Assembly: GCA_004802645.1 (NCBI GenBank)
Contig: SRKS01000005.1
Location: forward strand, 1,488,001-1,552,000
Length of the DNA stretch: 64,000 nucleotides
DNA from: Amesomyces nigricolor
Taxonomy: Eukaryota > Ascomycota > Sordariomycetes > Sordariales > Chaetomiaceae
Direction of reading: 5' to 3'
The notes beneath the pieces were generated by a model that saw only the letters and a list, made by a program, of their open reading frames with translations, searched no databases and was not told where the DNA came from. The translations under genes were made by a program, and so were the position numbers. Shown piece by piece: positions 1 through 11,747 of the stretch. The number at the start of each line of letters is the position of its first letter. Positions within the stretch are counted from its first letter, which is position 1.

Positions 1-860
1 GGCGTATTGGGGCGGCAGAGGTTGTCGTCCACGACCCGGCACAGTGGTGCAATCACCTCGAGCACACCCATAGCCTGACCCATACGCCAAGCATCAATCC
101 AGGTGCCAGCCCTCGGGATGGTGTGTCAAACTCGCTGTTGATCTGTCTTCTATGCGAAGCACCTATGGCGTTTACGAGATCTCTCCTCGACCATATGAAC
201 CGAACCGAGATCCCTCGGTTCCGTGAGCATCCCAGGTGCTGGCCGTAATAGCCGAGCACGCGGATGCGGATACGATGTCGACCATTGTGTCCTCCCTGCT
301 AATGAAGCAGGCTCTCGGCCTAGGCGGAGACAGCTTCGACGTCTGCCGCGAAACCCTGCGGCAGCGGAGGGACCACGACAGGAAGCTACGCCACGCGTTC
401 GAGGAGCTGCTGTCCTTCATCGCCATGGCTAAGAGGAAAGATGCCTCCATGGCGGACGGCAGCATCCCCCCGGGATGCCGTACTACCTCTCTGAGAGAAG
501 TTGACGCGCTTGCCAGAGGCAAAGTCGACGAAGACATCGGCAGCCGGCGGCGGGGAATCGAACTTGGTCAACGAGATGCCGAAACGGCCGAAATATTCGT
601 GCGCGATGGGCGAGTCCCGGATCACCACCAGCCCAGCCTCCGTCTCAACTCCGGATATTGGATCTTGTAATGTGAGGGTATGGCCACCGAGTCGACTCTC
701 TTGCTCTTAGAACGACTGTCCTTCCAGCATCGTGTAGCCGGACGGCAGAAAAAGTGCCAGTTGTGCCACCGCCGACGACGCAGACATCGCGAACAATCGT
801 CTTCTCCCCGTGCTTCTCGGCGGTCGTAGAGAGCCATCTTGGACGGCACCACAAGAGTGG
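1..860 (-). pseudogene. Decayed FAD-dependent amine-oxidase-like oxidoreductase
   Basis: Read on the minus strand, the stretch at about 645-830 encodes a dinucleotide-binding Rossmann start (DVCVVGGGTTGTFSAVRL), with the glycine pattern that binds the ADP part of FAD. About 100 bases further on, in a different frame (386-628), comes VIRDSPIAHEYFGRFGISLT followed by VFVDFASGKRVNF. This matches the order in fungal FAD/NAD(P)-binding amine-oxidase-like proteins, where a conserved HDLxIVxDYFxRF block and a YVDFxTGKxV block follow the Rossmann fold. The frames change between blocks and stop codons interrupt them, and I could not find a splice solution that restores one reading frame. Downstream (towards base 1) similarity fades. 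It is probably an inactive copy; the rest could lie outside the window. Confidence 0.5.
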
Positions 861-930
861 TCTCCTCCACCTAGCAAGACGGCATTGCCTATCAGCAAGC
901 CCATTTTGCTCTCGTAAAAACCGTCCAATG

Positions 931-1716
931 CTGGGTATGTCTCGTCAAGACCTGATGTTGAGTTGTTGGTGCAGGTGGGGTTTGCAATGAAAATGATGCA
1001 GTTGGCGACGAAAATAAACCACCAGGGTTAGGGTCTCTTCTCGATTCTCTTTCGACCCGACGTTTTCTGTCAACTTCATAACTCCACATCAATCGAAAAG
1101 GGTAACTGGCTCGTCAACGCTTTCCGCAGGAGTACGCTAGACTTCTTTCGGCGCAATCAACATCTCGGAAGCACTTCTTATTGGCTGCAATTGGACCGAG
1201 CACGTGGTGGTCCGATCCAAAGACCTCCACTTGAACCCAGGAATCGCAAACGGTTGAGGAATCGCACATTTTGCTGTGACTTCCCGAAGAAGACCTTCGA
1301 CAAGCTCAAACAAGTTCACCAACGTCAGCAATCGCTCAGCCATTCTACCAAGCTGCCAAGATACTCCCGTTAGTGCCATGCCAGACGGCATGAAAGCCAG
1401 CGAACCCAATAAATTAAAACCAGAACTACGAAAGAAATGCGATCCCATAACCCAACACCGATCTCAGTTGCGGGCCTGGGCATTGAAAGATCGCGCTGAC
1501 CAGGGGCTGAGAATAGGCTAGCGTCCTTGGCTGACGCGATCCTGGATCTTCCTCATTTCTTCAAATCTAATGATTCCCCTCCACCTCCCGTCGCCGCATC
1601 GTCTGAAAATGTTCACTTTCGTAGTTTCCTGAGCTGCGCGGCTCTCTTCGCCGTCATACCTTCCTTGTAATCACGCATCTTCGTCGCTGCCGTGCCCCTG
1701 GCCGTCCCACCACGCA
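931..1716. other. Intergenic, upstream of the RTA1-like gene
   Basis: No convincing coding region. The last 170 bases are pyrimidine-rich, as is usual just upstream of fungal start codons. A copy of CAGGGTTAGGGTCT lies at 1023-1036 (see findings). The reverse-strand open frame at 1137-1448 has no domain I recognise. Confidence 0.5.
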
Positions 1717-2731
1717 ATGAGCGCCGCAGGTAGGACGAACCCCTGAGTCGCACCACATCCTCCACATCCACAACCCAACCACAACTCAAATCCCACGACA
1801 TCCCATCCCACTAACACCGGCCCCCTCTTTAGAACCCAGCCTCTGGGCGCGCGCCACCAACCGCAAAGTCGGCTATGTCGACCCCACCTGGCCCTTCCCC
1901 GGCGGGCCCAACGACGCGCCCGTCATCATCTACGGCTACACGCCCTCCTTCGCGCTCGCCTGTCTCGCGACCGTCCTCTTCGGCCTCTACTTCGCCGTGC
2001 ACCTCTTCCAAGTCATCCGCCACCGCACCGCCTACTTCAGCACCTTCCCCATCGGCCTCCTCTTCGAGATTATCGGCTACATCGCCCGCTGCATGTCCGC
2101 CAAGGTCAACCCCTACAACCTGATCTACTTCATCCTGCAGTACTTCTTCATCGTTACCGCACCGGTGTTCCTCGCTGCAGGCATCTACGCCATCCTCTCC
2201 GCGCTGATCCACCGCCTCGGCCGCGCCCACAGCCTGCTCCCGCCTAAGATGGTCCTCTGGTTCTTCATCACCAGCGACGCCATCGCGACGGTGGCACAGA
2301 TCGCCGGCGCCGCCCTCATCGGCGTCAAGCAGAAGCGCCGCGAGGATCCCTCCGTCGCGAATAACATCCTCCTGGGCGGGTTGGCATACCAGGTGTTCTC
2401 GATCGGCATGTTCATCATCCTGACGAGCGTGTTTATCTGGCGCGCCCGCGCGCAGGTCAAGGCTAGTGGGCTGACAATGTTTATTGCGAGCTTCTTTGCC
2501 GCGACGCTGTTGGTGTATCTGCGTACGGTGTTCAGGTTAGCGGAGACGGCGGAGGGGTTGGGTGGGGATTTGAGCACGCATGAGGTGTACTTTGGGACGC
2601 TGGAGTTTATGCCTGTGGCGTTGGCGGTGCCGTTGTTGGCGGTTTGGCATCCGGGGAGGTGTGTTGGGAGTAAGATTTCAGCGCCGAAGGAGGATACGAT
2701 GAGCGCGATTGAGTTGAGCTCCAGGGGGTGA
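1717..2731 (+). CDS. RTA1-like seven-transmembrane protein
   Basis: Two exons: 1717-1729 and 1833-2731, giving 303 residues. The tiny first exon encodes MSAA and splices at GTAGGA. The 103-base intron has a CTAAC branch site just before its TAG acceptor, and the join restores EPSLWARATNRKVGY. Seven hydrophobic segments follow, with the family hallmarks of RTA1/RTM1 proteins: the YGYTPS start of the first helix, the FEIIGYIAR block, the YFILQYFFIVTAP helix and the FRLAET...THEVYFGTLEFMPV block near the end. Relatives in yeast (RTA1, RTM1, RSB1) are linked to resistance to toxic compounds and to sphingoid-base release at the plasma membrane. Whether this copy transports lipid or confers resistance cannot be told from sequence. 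The length fits the family. Confidence 0.88.
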
Positions 2732-2926
2732 TGGGTATGGCGAGGTCTTGGATTTGTTTTGGAAATATGGAGGTAATGGAGGAGGGAGATCAGTGGTATC
2801 TACTGATGTCATGCAGCGTGGTTTTTTGCTTACAATAAATCGTTATTAGGCGAACGACGACATCTAGAATGATATTTCCAAGGCTCCCCCTATCCAAAAT
2901 TTCACACCCCTCCCCCTCCCCCCATC

Positions 2927-4142
2927 CTACAGCCTCCCAATCCCCACCCCCTCCAAACCCCTCACCATCCTCTCCATATCCTCCCATCCCGTCCATGTCC
3001 TCCCATCCGGCCCCACGCCCTCTAACTCTTCCACAATATTTTCCACCTCCTCTCCCAACCTCCCTAGCGCAATCTTCACCGGACACTCCTCCTCTGCATT
3101 GCAATAATATGCTTGGTCATCTCTCGTTTTAGCAATGCCCCACGTTATTTCAACAATGGACACCCCCTTGAACGGGCGCAACACACCGGCACGGCAAAGA
3201 GCTGGGTAGTAGTCGGCTGCTGGTGAGGTGTGGGTGCAGCGCTTGCTCTGGTGAAAGTTGTAGGTTTCTGTGCCAGCAAGGCGCTGGAACATGTACCAGC
3301 TGCTGGCGGGAGGCTCTGGGTCGTAGCAGATGTGGTTTGCTTCATGCCAGGGTAGCTTGAATGGCTGATGGCATCGGATTGCTGCGTCAATCTCGCTGTG
3401 TAGCTCCCGAAGTCTGGCCATCATGGTGTCTGGGAGGTGGCTATAGTTAGCAAGGGGGTTGAGACGGTTAATTAGCTGTGAGGGCGATGGTTTCGTCTTC
3501 TGTCGTGGCTCCATCGTCGGTCGTGGCTCCATCGTCAATGAACGACTCGAAAGAACACGAGATATGTCTCTCTTGGCAGTGGGCTTCCTTACGCTTAATG
3601 CGCTTCTTGAGACGCTTGGGGATAAAGGTAAATAGGCCCTCAGTCGGGAACAGCGACGCGAGGTCTGTGAGTGTTGCGTTGATCATCAGCTGAAGGGAGA
3701 TGAATGAGACATCCTCCCCGGACTGGAGGAGGAACGCCGCGAGAAGCAGGTATGAAAGGATGTAAATGTTGTTGGTCTGGCCTAGGGTGCGGAAGACCGG
3801 CGACAGCAACGGGGCGAGCGCGCGCCCGCAGATGTACTTGTCACTATGAAGGGCGACAGCGGCGATGGCCCACGGATCCATGTCTTCGTGCACGTCGCTG
3901 TGTTGACCATGGAGCAGCGAGAGCATGACACCCATCGCAACAGGATTGTCGTCGTGTAGGATGATGGTCGGGCAGGTTCCTTGGCGTGTTTCGACTCCCT
4001 CCTTGAAATCGGACTGCAGTAAGGCGCGGAAACAGGGTGACGCGGAGCCCAAGATTGTGGAGGAGACCTTGAACTCGGTTCTTTTCGTCGTAATAGGGTC
4101 GTTGACAGCCAGGATGGCGTCTGGGTGAGGATGGAGTTGCAT
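2927..4142 (-). CDS. BTB/POZ domain protein
   Basis: Exons on the minus strand: 3593-4142 and 2927-3429, 350 residues. Residues 1-130 read as a BTB/POZ fold: MQLHPHPDAILAVNDP, then FKVSSTILGSASPCFRALL and a downstream helical part with WAIAAVALHSDKY. This domain mediates protein-protein contacts, often as a Cullin-3 adaptor, although many fungal copies are of unknown role. The first exon would run into a stop at 3468, but a GTAAGG donor at 3592 and a CAG acceptor at 3430, preceded by a GCTAAC branch site, remove 163 bases and join it in frame to a second exon ending in an acidic, cysteine-containing tail (YYCNAEEECPVKI). The excised part holds an 18-base sequence repeated twice. The start at 4142 was chosen because upstream codons look like leader; the open frame continues to 4361. 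Confidence 0.72.
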
Positions 4143-5015
4143 TTTATTAGGATGACGGTCGTTGTCTCTGTAACTGAGAGGGAATCGAGTTGCTGAAGGT
4201 AATGGTAGTATGAGAAAGGCGTGATCGACTTGAGGAAGAGAAGAGAAGAGGAAAGTTGTTTTTGGAGAGTGTTTTCTATGCAGACTGGTAAGAAAAACGA
4301 GTCGTTTCGGTGACCGGCGAGGAGTGATAGTTGGATTCAAGAACGGATGAAGAATGAACACACCAGTCGAGCACTAACCTTCCAGCAGCCCTCATGGTGG
4401 CCGGCCCTCAGGAACATGGATTGAGCATGTTACCAGTCCGTTTATCAAAACCTGTGGCTGTCGCCAGGAAAGAAATACTACTAGCAACTTGACGGAGAGT
4501 AGCTCCGGACTGACGTGGTCGTCTGCTCATCTCGATATATAGCCCGCTTGTCTTCCTTGTTTTGAAGACTTTCCTCCATAGCACCTGGCGCGCTTTTTAG
4601 TTCTTTTGTATCTCTTGCCTGGGCACTAGTGTGGATGTCCAGGAAGTTATACTTCACCTCAAGAGGCTCAGATTCATTAAAACCGCCACTTAGTTATTTG
4701 GTTCGCTGGAATTACTCACCGAACTATGACAACATTTGTCGACACATGCACGTTCCGGTACAACTTCAACATGGTCAAACTTCGCCCTGGTCACTCATAT
4801 ATTTCTCCATGTTTGCTTGACACTTTTACCCATGATCAATGATTAGAAGGAAGCAGCACTGTCATGTGTTAAGTGATGGGATTTCTATCCTAAAATTGAT
4901 CGGAGATACCCCTCGCATTGAGGGTCATGAATAGTACACAGACATGTGCCTACATCTTTAGTGTTCCTTCTCTTCCACTTCCCTGGCTCAGTCTATCCCA
5001 TGTCCTCTTGTTGAT
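4143..5015. other. Intergenic between BTB and P450nor genes
   Basis: About 870 bases hold the leader of the BTB gene and the 3' side of the P450nor gene. No exon-like open frame, RNA gene or repeat is visible. Confidence 0.5.
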
Positions 5016-6803
5016 TCACCACGTCACAGGCAGCTTCTCAATGCCCACATCGCGATGGAGGGGCGAGTACTGAATCTCAGAAATTGGCTGGGCAATCTTG
5101 AGGTCGGGGAACTTCTTGTAGAGATGTGCTATACCAAACACAGTCAGCTATTGTCCCGCTGCTGTACACAAACACTTGGGGAGACAGGAGCAAACTTACA
5201 AAAGACGGTCTTCAGCTCAGTCTTGGCCAAATGCTCCGCGATGCAGCGGTGCTCGCCATAGCCAAAGCCAAGCGGATCCTCCTTGGGCCACTTGCGGTGC
5301 ATGTCAAATTTGTCCGGGTTCTCAAAGATGTCCTCGTCGCGGTTGGCCGACTGGTTAGAGGCGATGATGCCTTGGTGGGCCTTGATAAGCTGTGGGAGAC
5401 ATGTCAGCCGGTTGTCGTTGTCCAAGTGTCAGAGATTCTCTGTACCTTGCCGCCGATCTCAACATCCTCCTTGGTTGTCCGCTTGATGGCCATAGCCGAA
5501 GCAGTGTGGAAGCGGCAGAGCTCTTCCACAAAGGGGCCTGCCCACTTGGCTGGGTCAGCCTTGAGCTCGGCGAGCTGGTCGGGATGCTGAGCCAGAGTTA
5601 CAACGCCCTGCGGTCATGTTAGCAAACTGTGACCACACCCATGGTTTTCCATTCTTGACTCACCAGCGCAATCATGTTCACCATGGTGGCATTGCCAGCA
5701 ACGAGAAGCAAGAACGCCATCTGCACAGCATCCGCCTTCTCAAGGTTGCCCTTGTGCACCTGCTCCGTCACCAGCTGGCTGATCAAGTCCTTCTTGGGCT
5801 CCTTCATGCGTTTCTCAACGAGCTCGTCGAGGTAGCGGAGAAGTCCCCTATTACCATGTCAGCCCTTATTCTAGTTATCCATGCTCCAAAAAGCTTACTC
5901 GGCCGCGGAAGATGCCTCACGAGCTGTGGAGCTGCCGTTGGTGCGGACCGCGTTCTGGTGCGTCAGGAACTCGAGGTCTTCGAAGGGCACGCCGAGAATG
6001 GTGTAGATGATCTGCTCATGTCAGTTTCTTTAAGCTTCCGGGGTTGCGGGGAATCGTACATAAGACGGTACTGGGAGAGCAAACGACTCAACCAGATCAA
6101 CCGGCCCCTTGGAGAACCCCTTCGACTCCATCTTGTCCAGCAGGTCCCTGACTGTGTTGTCGATGTAAGGCTGCATCGACTTAATGTTTTCGGGTGTGAA
6201 CCACGACTCAACCATGCCCCTGTGCTTCATATGCTCCGGCGGATCCTCGTCGACGAAGGTCGGCCGCTGCTTCGCCGCGGCCTTGCCGCCATCGCTGAAC
6301 TCGGGGAAGCCGGGTCTCTTGCGCTCCTACATCCATCGCATCAAAGTCAGCCTTTCTATTCAGTCTTGAGCGCAAGAATAAATCCATTCCAAACCCCCTT
6401 CACCTTCCGATTTTCCCATCTCTCCTCCAGCTTTCCACTCCTTCCACCTCTCCCAAACTCAACACACCCCCACCCCCAGGCTTCCCTTTGATCAAATCAA
6501 TCCACCCCCCAACAACCACAGACGTACCTTCGACAACCTCAGATCCGTCGCAACCTGGCACACATCCTTGTACTTCGTCACCAGCCACGCCGTCGACCCA
6601 TCATACAGCTTGACCTGCGAAACCGGGTCTGTCTTGCGGAGCCGCGCAAACTCGGCTGGAGGTTCCAGCCCTGAGGCACGCTTGAAGGGAAACGAGGGGA
6701 TTTCGGCGTGGGAGCCCATTTTGCGGGTTGTGGTGAATCTGCGGGTTGTGGCGAGGAGGGAGGAGGTGGTGGTCTTGCGAGCTGCTGTGCGCGGGAGGTA
6801 CAT
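5016..6803 (-). CDS. CYP55A: Cytochrome P450nor, nitric oxide reductase (CYP55 family)
   Basis: Seven exons on the minus strand: 6528-6803, 6060-6326, 5899-6011, 5664-5847, 5446-5607, 5200-5389 and 5016-5128, giving 434 residues with all phases consistent. The product matches the P450nor family closely: PSFPFKRASGLEPPAEFA near the start, the I-helix LLVAGNATMVNMIAL, IIASNQSANRDEDIFENP, and the haem-ligand loop FGYGEHRCIAEHLAK. The enzyme reduces two NO to N2O using NADH directly, without a reductase partner, in fungal denitrification. The first 28 residues (MYLPRTAARKTTTSSLLATT then RRFTTTRK) are rich in Arg, Thr and Ser without acids, like a mitochondrial presequence. A second Met at codon 29 (6719) starts MGSHAEIPSFPF, where cytosolic forms begin. 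No other denitrification gene is in the window. Confidence 0.95.
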
Positions 6804-9330
6804 TGTTGTGTGTTGGGGGTTGTGGTTGGGTTTAGGGGGGGATGGAGGGGGTTTATATGGATGTTAATGGAGAGGAGGGTGCTTGGTTTCTTGTGGTGAC
6901 TTACTGAGCATGGTGCAGGAGGAGGTTCGGGGGGGTTTTTGGAGCTATGGGGACGTCAGTGCATCGTCAGTGATGGATGGGTTCGCATGTGCGAGTCTGG
7001 GATGCGAGGCCATGGCTCCGAGCGTTCCCTGTGTTTTGCGCAAACCGGGTCACGTCACGGGCGCATAGCGGTCACTAGATGGAGATCAGATGGGATGGAT
7101 CTGTCCGATGTTGCCGCGCTTCCGCGGAACTGTGGACGGACCGAGGAGTTCGCTTTCCCTGGAAGTCACAGGAATTTTTGTTCGCTTCCTCAACGGTTGT
7201 ATCTAGTGGAACTTAAGAGGAGATCCCGTTGTCCAATCGGTCTTTTTTTATGTCGATTGCCGACCTTGTCATTCGCTAGGCGAGGGTGTGGTGACGGATC
7301 CAGAAGCTTGTTTTGTGTGGGGGTCAGGGAAGTGGTCTGACCCCCCCGCCGCTCATGCAGGGGAAACAAGGTCGTATTCGAAAAGGGCTCCATCTCGTAA
7401 ACGGCATTTCCCAAACAACTGCGGCGTGCTGAGCTCAGCAGTTTCTACTTCTCCGGGAGGTAGTCCTGATCAAGACTAGACTCCGCCGAATCCAATGTAC
7501 AAGAATGCAATGCAATGCAACCTCGGTCCAGTGATGACCTTTGGACAAGGGCAGTTCAATTGTGGACAACCAACCTAAACAAATTGATAAACACTGTTCC
7601 AATTGTCCTGTTGTTAATTGGAGGATAGTGAGCAGATGAAAGTTTACAGCATCTATAAAGTTAGATGTTTACTTCTTGTGGTGTTTCAACGACTCCAGTT
7701 ATCGGGATGCCATGATGGATCCCGCTTGTTCTTATTCTGTTAAGCCATCCCATTGAACTGGCAGCTGTTTCGAAGAAATCCAACTATGCAAGCTCACCGA
7801 GTTAAACTACTCTGGCTTCGGTTCGGAACTCCTTTCCTGGGCCAGATCCGAGAGCATGGCCCCGGACTCTCGCAGTCTTGAACGGCCCAGCCGCCTAAAC
7901 AATCGACTAACAATGCAACAGAAGGGGCACTGACTCAGATATTTAAACCACGACTGATTGGTCAACCTAGAGATACTTTAGACTCTCCATGCTGCCGGTT
8001 GACCAGAGCTCATGAGAATGGAGAGCAAGCCACATGCCCTTGACGCATCTTGCCGGTTTGACTACCTGGTCTTGCACACCACAGACTTCCACTTTACAAA
8101 CACATGTGACTCACATTGCCCCGGAAACTACGAGAAAATGTTTCAAGATATTTTACCCATATCGTCAACACTAACCTCACTCAACCCCCGAATCCCCCCC
8201 TGGATTACCCTTAACAAACACAACCAACAAATCTACCAATCTTCCAACTCAATAGCAAAAGCTACACCAACCTCTCCGTTATTCCCCTATCACAGTCCAA
8301 CCCCTCGCTACCCAACAACGTCCCATCCACCGAACGTCTAGGCCTTCCCTCCCCCAGTCCCCCGGGCTCCCCCCTCCTTGCCCCCCAAAACCAAGCTCAA
8401 TCCTATTTCCCCGCTCTGCATGCTTCCAGGCATAGTGAAACAAGACTAGGATTCTCTACCGCCAAGCTTGATCGTGACTAAGACCTCATGCAGAGGGTAG
8501 ACCGCAGCACCTGAAACGGCAGGATTTGTAAATGCGTGTAACATCATTGGCTAGGCCATGAAGCAGGTTTTGCGCGTGGTGGCCGATGGGTCGTTGAAAC
8601 CCGGCTGGACAAATGGGAGCATGGGGTTTGGGCTTCTGGAAGGAGAGGTGTGCCGATGGAGGTGAGTATATTTGAGGGACGCAGACAAGGTACAGCTGTA
8701 ACCCCGTCTTTCATTCTATTAACCTGGATTTCTAGCAGTTCAGAACCCATTATCTCTCCCTGAAGGTTACGGTGCCTCATTAACACATGGTACTGTACCT
8801 TGGTTACCCTTTGCTACTGCAAAGTAAAGAGTCATTTCCTCATCCAGTACGACACCAAGGGCTGCTAACTTGGGACCAGTACGAGAGTGAGAGCCAAACC
8901 AAGCAGTAAGTAAGTATTTGACTTTTCTCCTCGAATCATGGACGAGCAGGGTCGACTTGCAGCACCTGGGAGCCAAGAGTTGTTCAAGGAGAGGCTTCAG
9001 GGTTAAAGAAGGGCAAATAGTGTAGAGTTGAGATTTGGTAGGAGGTTTATGGGTGTAATCAAAGCACCGAGACAAGAACGGACGAGAAGTGACTGGTTGC
9101 GTGTTGTGCCGGCCGGCCACAAGTTCTAATATATTAAGATGCTGCCATCCATATCTATCATGATCATAATTCAAACCCAACTACCAAGCCATCGTAAAGG
9201 AGCGACAAGAAAAGAAGCCAAATACGCTTCATGATCCATCCATGCTAGTATCCAAAAGCCCAAGCCATGTCATCAATCTCGTCCAAGGTCCGATGCGTCC
9301 ATCTCCCAAGAACCAATTAGAAAACCCCGC
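6804..9330. other. Long intergenic region
   Basis: About 2.5 kb without a supportable gene. It holds the P450nor upstream region and the 3' side of the cysteine-rich protein gene. Open frames at 8012-8341 (plus) and 8767-9180 (minus) lack recognisable motifs and splice partners. Confidence 0.5.
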
Positions 9331-9765
9331 TTAGTAGGACGCGACGCAGAAGGGAATGCCATTGAGGTACTCGCAGTGGGAGCGCTCGGGGCAGTTGCCG
9401 ACGAACTGCAGCACGTTCTGGGTGTCGCAGACCTGGATCGCGTAGGCGCCGAAGCACTGGTACTGGCCGGCATTCTCGCATTTCTCGCCGGGGCTGGGAC
9501 CGCGGCCGTTGCGGGCCTCGACCTTGACGGTGTCGGTGCAGAAGGGGAGCTCGTAGCCGCCCATGTCGAGGTTCTTGCACGCCGTGTCCTTGGGGCAGTC
9601 GCCGACAAGCTCCCACTCGTTGGCAACGTTGCAGATCTCGATGCCGGTGTTGGGGTGGGTGCAGCGGTAGGTGCCGAACTTGCAGGTCTCGTGGTCGGTG
9701 CGCTTCTCGGAGGGAGCGGCGAGGGCCGAGGCGGCGAAGAAGAGGGCGGCGGTGATGAGCTGCAT
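9331..9765 (-). CDS. Small secreted cysteine-rich protein with a duplicated domain
   Basis: Single exon of 144 residues. The start at 9765 opens a clear signal peptide (MQLITAALFFAASALAAP) followed by SEKR, a possible Kex2-type basic site. The mature part contains two copies of a six-cysteine unit. Copy 1 runs from CKFGTYRC to LPFC and copy 2 from CENAGQYQC to IPFC. Spacings are C-x6-C-x8-C-x11-C-x5-C-x12-C and C-x7-C-x8-C-x11-C-x5-C-x8-C, and both share the core LVGDCP / FVGNCP. The even number of cysteines suggests disulphide-stabilised extracellular modules. I do not recognise a named family. Size, signal peptide and cysteine content resemble fungal effector-like or cell-surface proteins. 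The frame extends upstream to 10242, but that part lacks coding character. Confidence 0.8.
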   Translation of the reverse strand: MQLITAALFFAASALAAPSEKRTDHETCKFGTYRCTHPNTGIEICNVANEWELVGDCPKDTACKNLDMGGYELPFCTDTVKVEARNGRGPSPGEKCENAGQYQCFGAYAIQVCDTQNVLQFVGNCPERSHCEYLNGIPFCVASY

Positions 9766-11747
9766 TTTGAATGTTGTTGGGACTTGTTTTTGAAGAAAGA
9801 GAAGAGCTTGATGTATTGAGAGTTGGTTTGCTTGTTGAGTGTGTTGATGTTGTGATGATGATGAGAAGAAGACTGGACAGAGGTGAACTTCAAGGCATCT
9901 TATACCTGAGATTCGGACATCTTCCTCCCTCAGATCTCGGAACCAGGGCATAACCATCACGGGATCTCCCCTCAACGCCTCTCCGGGCGCAGTCCACATG
10001 GCACACACGGACCAAAGCATCGCCATGATGATTCTCCTCCCTTCACGAATCCCATCACCCCGTGACTGGCAAAGGATACGAAAGAGCCAGCATCCTGAAT
10101 GTCCCGAATCGGGCGGAAACACGACGTGCCCTTGGGTGTGCCCTTGGGTAACACGAGCGATCAGCCGCAAGAGGGCGGGATCGACATGGCAGTGTCCTCG
10201 TTGGAGAGACTGTGGTTGCAAAGTGTTACCCTCCTGCACCATTGGTCTGTCTCCAGCCGTCTACGTAATGACAACATCTCTCAGCCCTATCACAACAAGT
10301 TCCCCGAGACTCAAGCCACGAAGCCGTGAGGGGAAAACTCTTGACACGAACACACTGACAGCAAGAACCAGCTCAATTTGCAGATGTCAGCCCGCGGAAG
10401 CGGTTGAATACGAGCAAGGCTGGAGATTTATTTTTAGTATTCCCTGCTCTTGGCTCCCAGCCCGAGTCTTCGGGAACGGGAAATCACCAGACCGGGCCCA
10501 CCCTCCCGCTTCCATGGCTGACTGAGATGGCGGGGGCGGAGTGTTTGGCTTGTCATCTGCCGTGGCCAATGGGGTTGTGGGAGTTGCTCTGCCCGATCCG
10601 TGCTGACTCGATGTCGATCGCCGGTGAGGAGAACGTGGACAAATTCTTGCGCAGCAACCCACAACTCCTTCAGGGGACGGGGGTTTGAGGTTTTAAGATC
10701 AAGACTCGGAAGTCCACGATACAAAGAGCGGGATAGTCAACTTGAGAGTCTCAGGGTGCTCAAATCTAGTGGACGATTCGGATCATGACCGGGATTCCTC
10801 TGTTGATATCACCCAACCATAGAACTAAAAGCTAAAAGTCTTTCGAACCGTTGAACAGTGTCTCGGGCACGGCCTAGACATGCGGTTGTCCCGAGTTCTC
10901 TCCGAATCCAGGATCAGCCACAGCCGGCCTTCCCCAGATTTTCTGCCCTGGCCAACCAGAAGTGCAGATCTTTTTTGGTTTGCTGAAGTGTTTATTGCCC
11001 CTCAGATGCCGGGCCAATGGGGGACTGAATAAATGCCTCCAAAATTTGGAGGAAGAGGCGAAGCCAAACTGCAAGCCGGGCTTTGACAGAAAAGACCAGT
11101 CAGCCGCAGAAAAATTATCAGAGACACTTCATCCCCCAAATACTGCGTCATCCGAATCAATGGTAAGCCTGGTGTTGGGGATCCGCGTAAGCATCAGCAG
11201 TGACTTTTGGAACACAGGCTGTACTCCTTCTCATGATGTGTCTTAAAGTAAAAGCCCGGAACTGCGAAGATGCATTGGTTCTTGATGGAAAAGCAATCGT
11301 GTCCCTGTTGTTGACCACTCAGGAAACCTAGCCTTTTTGATGCAATGGACTCGGTATTTTACATTAGATGTGTTATTATCACAAATTGATCTTCTTCTCT
11401 TTCCCTAGAAAATTTTTATTAAGATCTATTAGAAGTTCGGGAATGTTGAGACAACTGTCACCTGAGCTATCCGGTGTCTTGTTGTAAACTGGGGTATCCT
11501 GCTCGTTGTATTCACGGACTTTAGTTGGCGATATGGACAGCAGTTCCGAGATGGCAAGGAGCAGAGTGCATTAAAATGTAAAGGCAGCAAGCCTTTTCAG
11601 AGAGCATCTCAGACATTCCATTGTTCGATCTATCCAACTTTATGTCTCAATGAGGCTCCTGGCTGACGTCAACCCTTAGTCGTCGTAAGCGCGACCTCAT
11701 CACGAAGAACGATCACGCACACCGTTGGCCCGTCTCTTCTCTCAAAA
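9766..11747. other. Intergenic region
   Basis: About 2 kb upstream of the secreted-protein gene. I see only short open frames without motifs, no RNA gene and no clear repeat. Confidence 0.45.

Noticed and set aside
1997..2731. Shorter version of the RTA1-like gene starting at an internal Met
   Set aside because: Would remove the first membrane helix; the two-exon model starting at 1717 restores the full family length with correct splice sites.
8767..9180. 137-codon minus-strand frame downstream of the cysteine-rich gene
   Set aside because: No domain, no signal peptide, weak coding character; more likely 3' or intergenic sequence.
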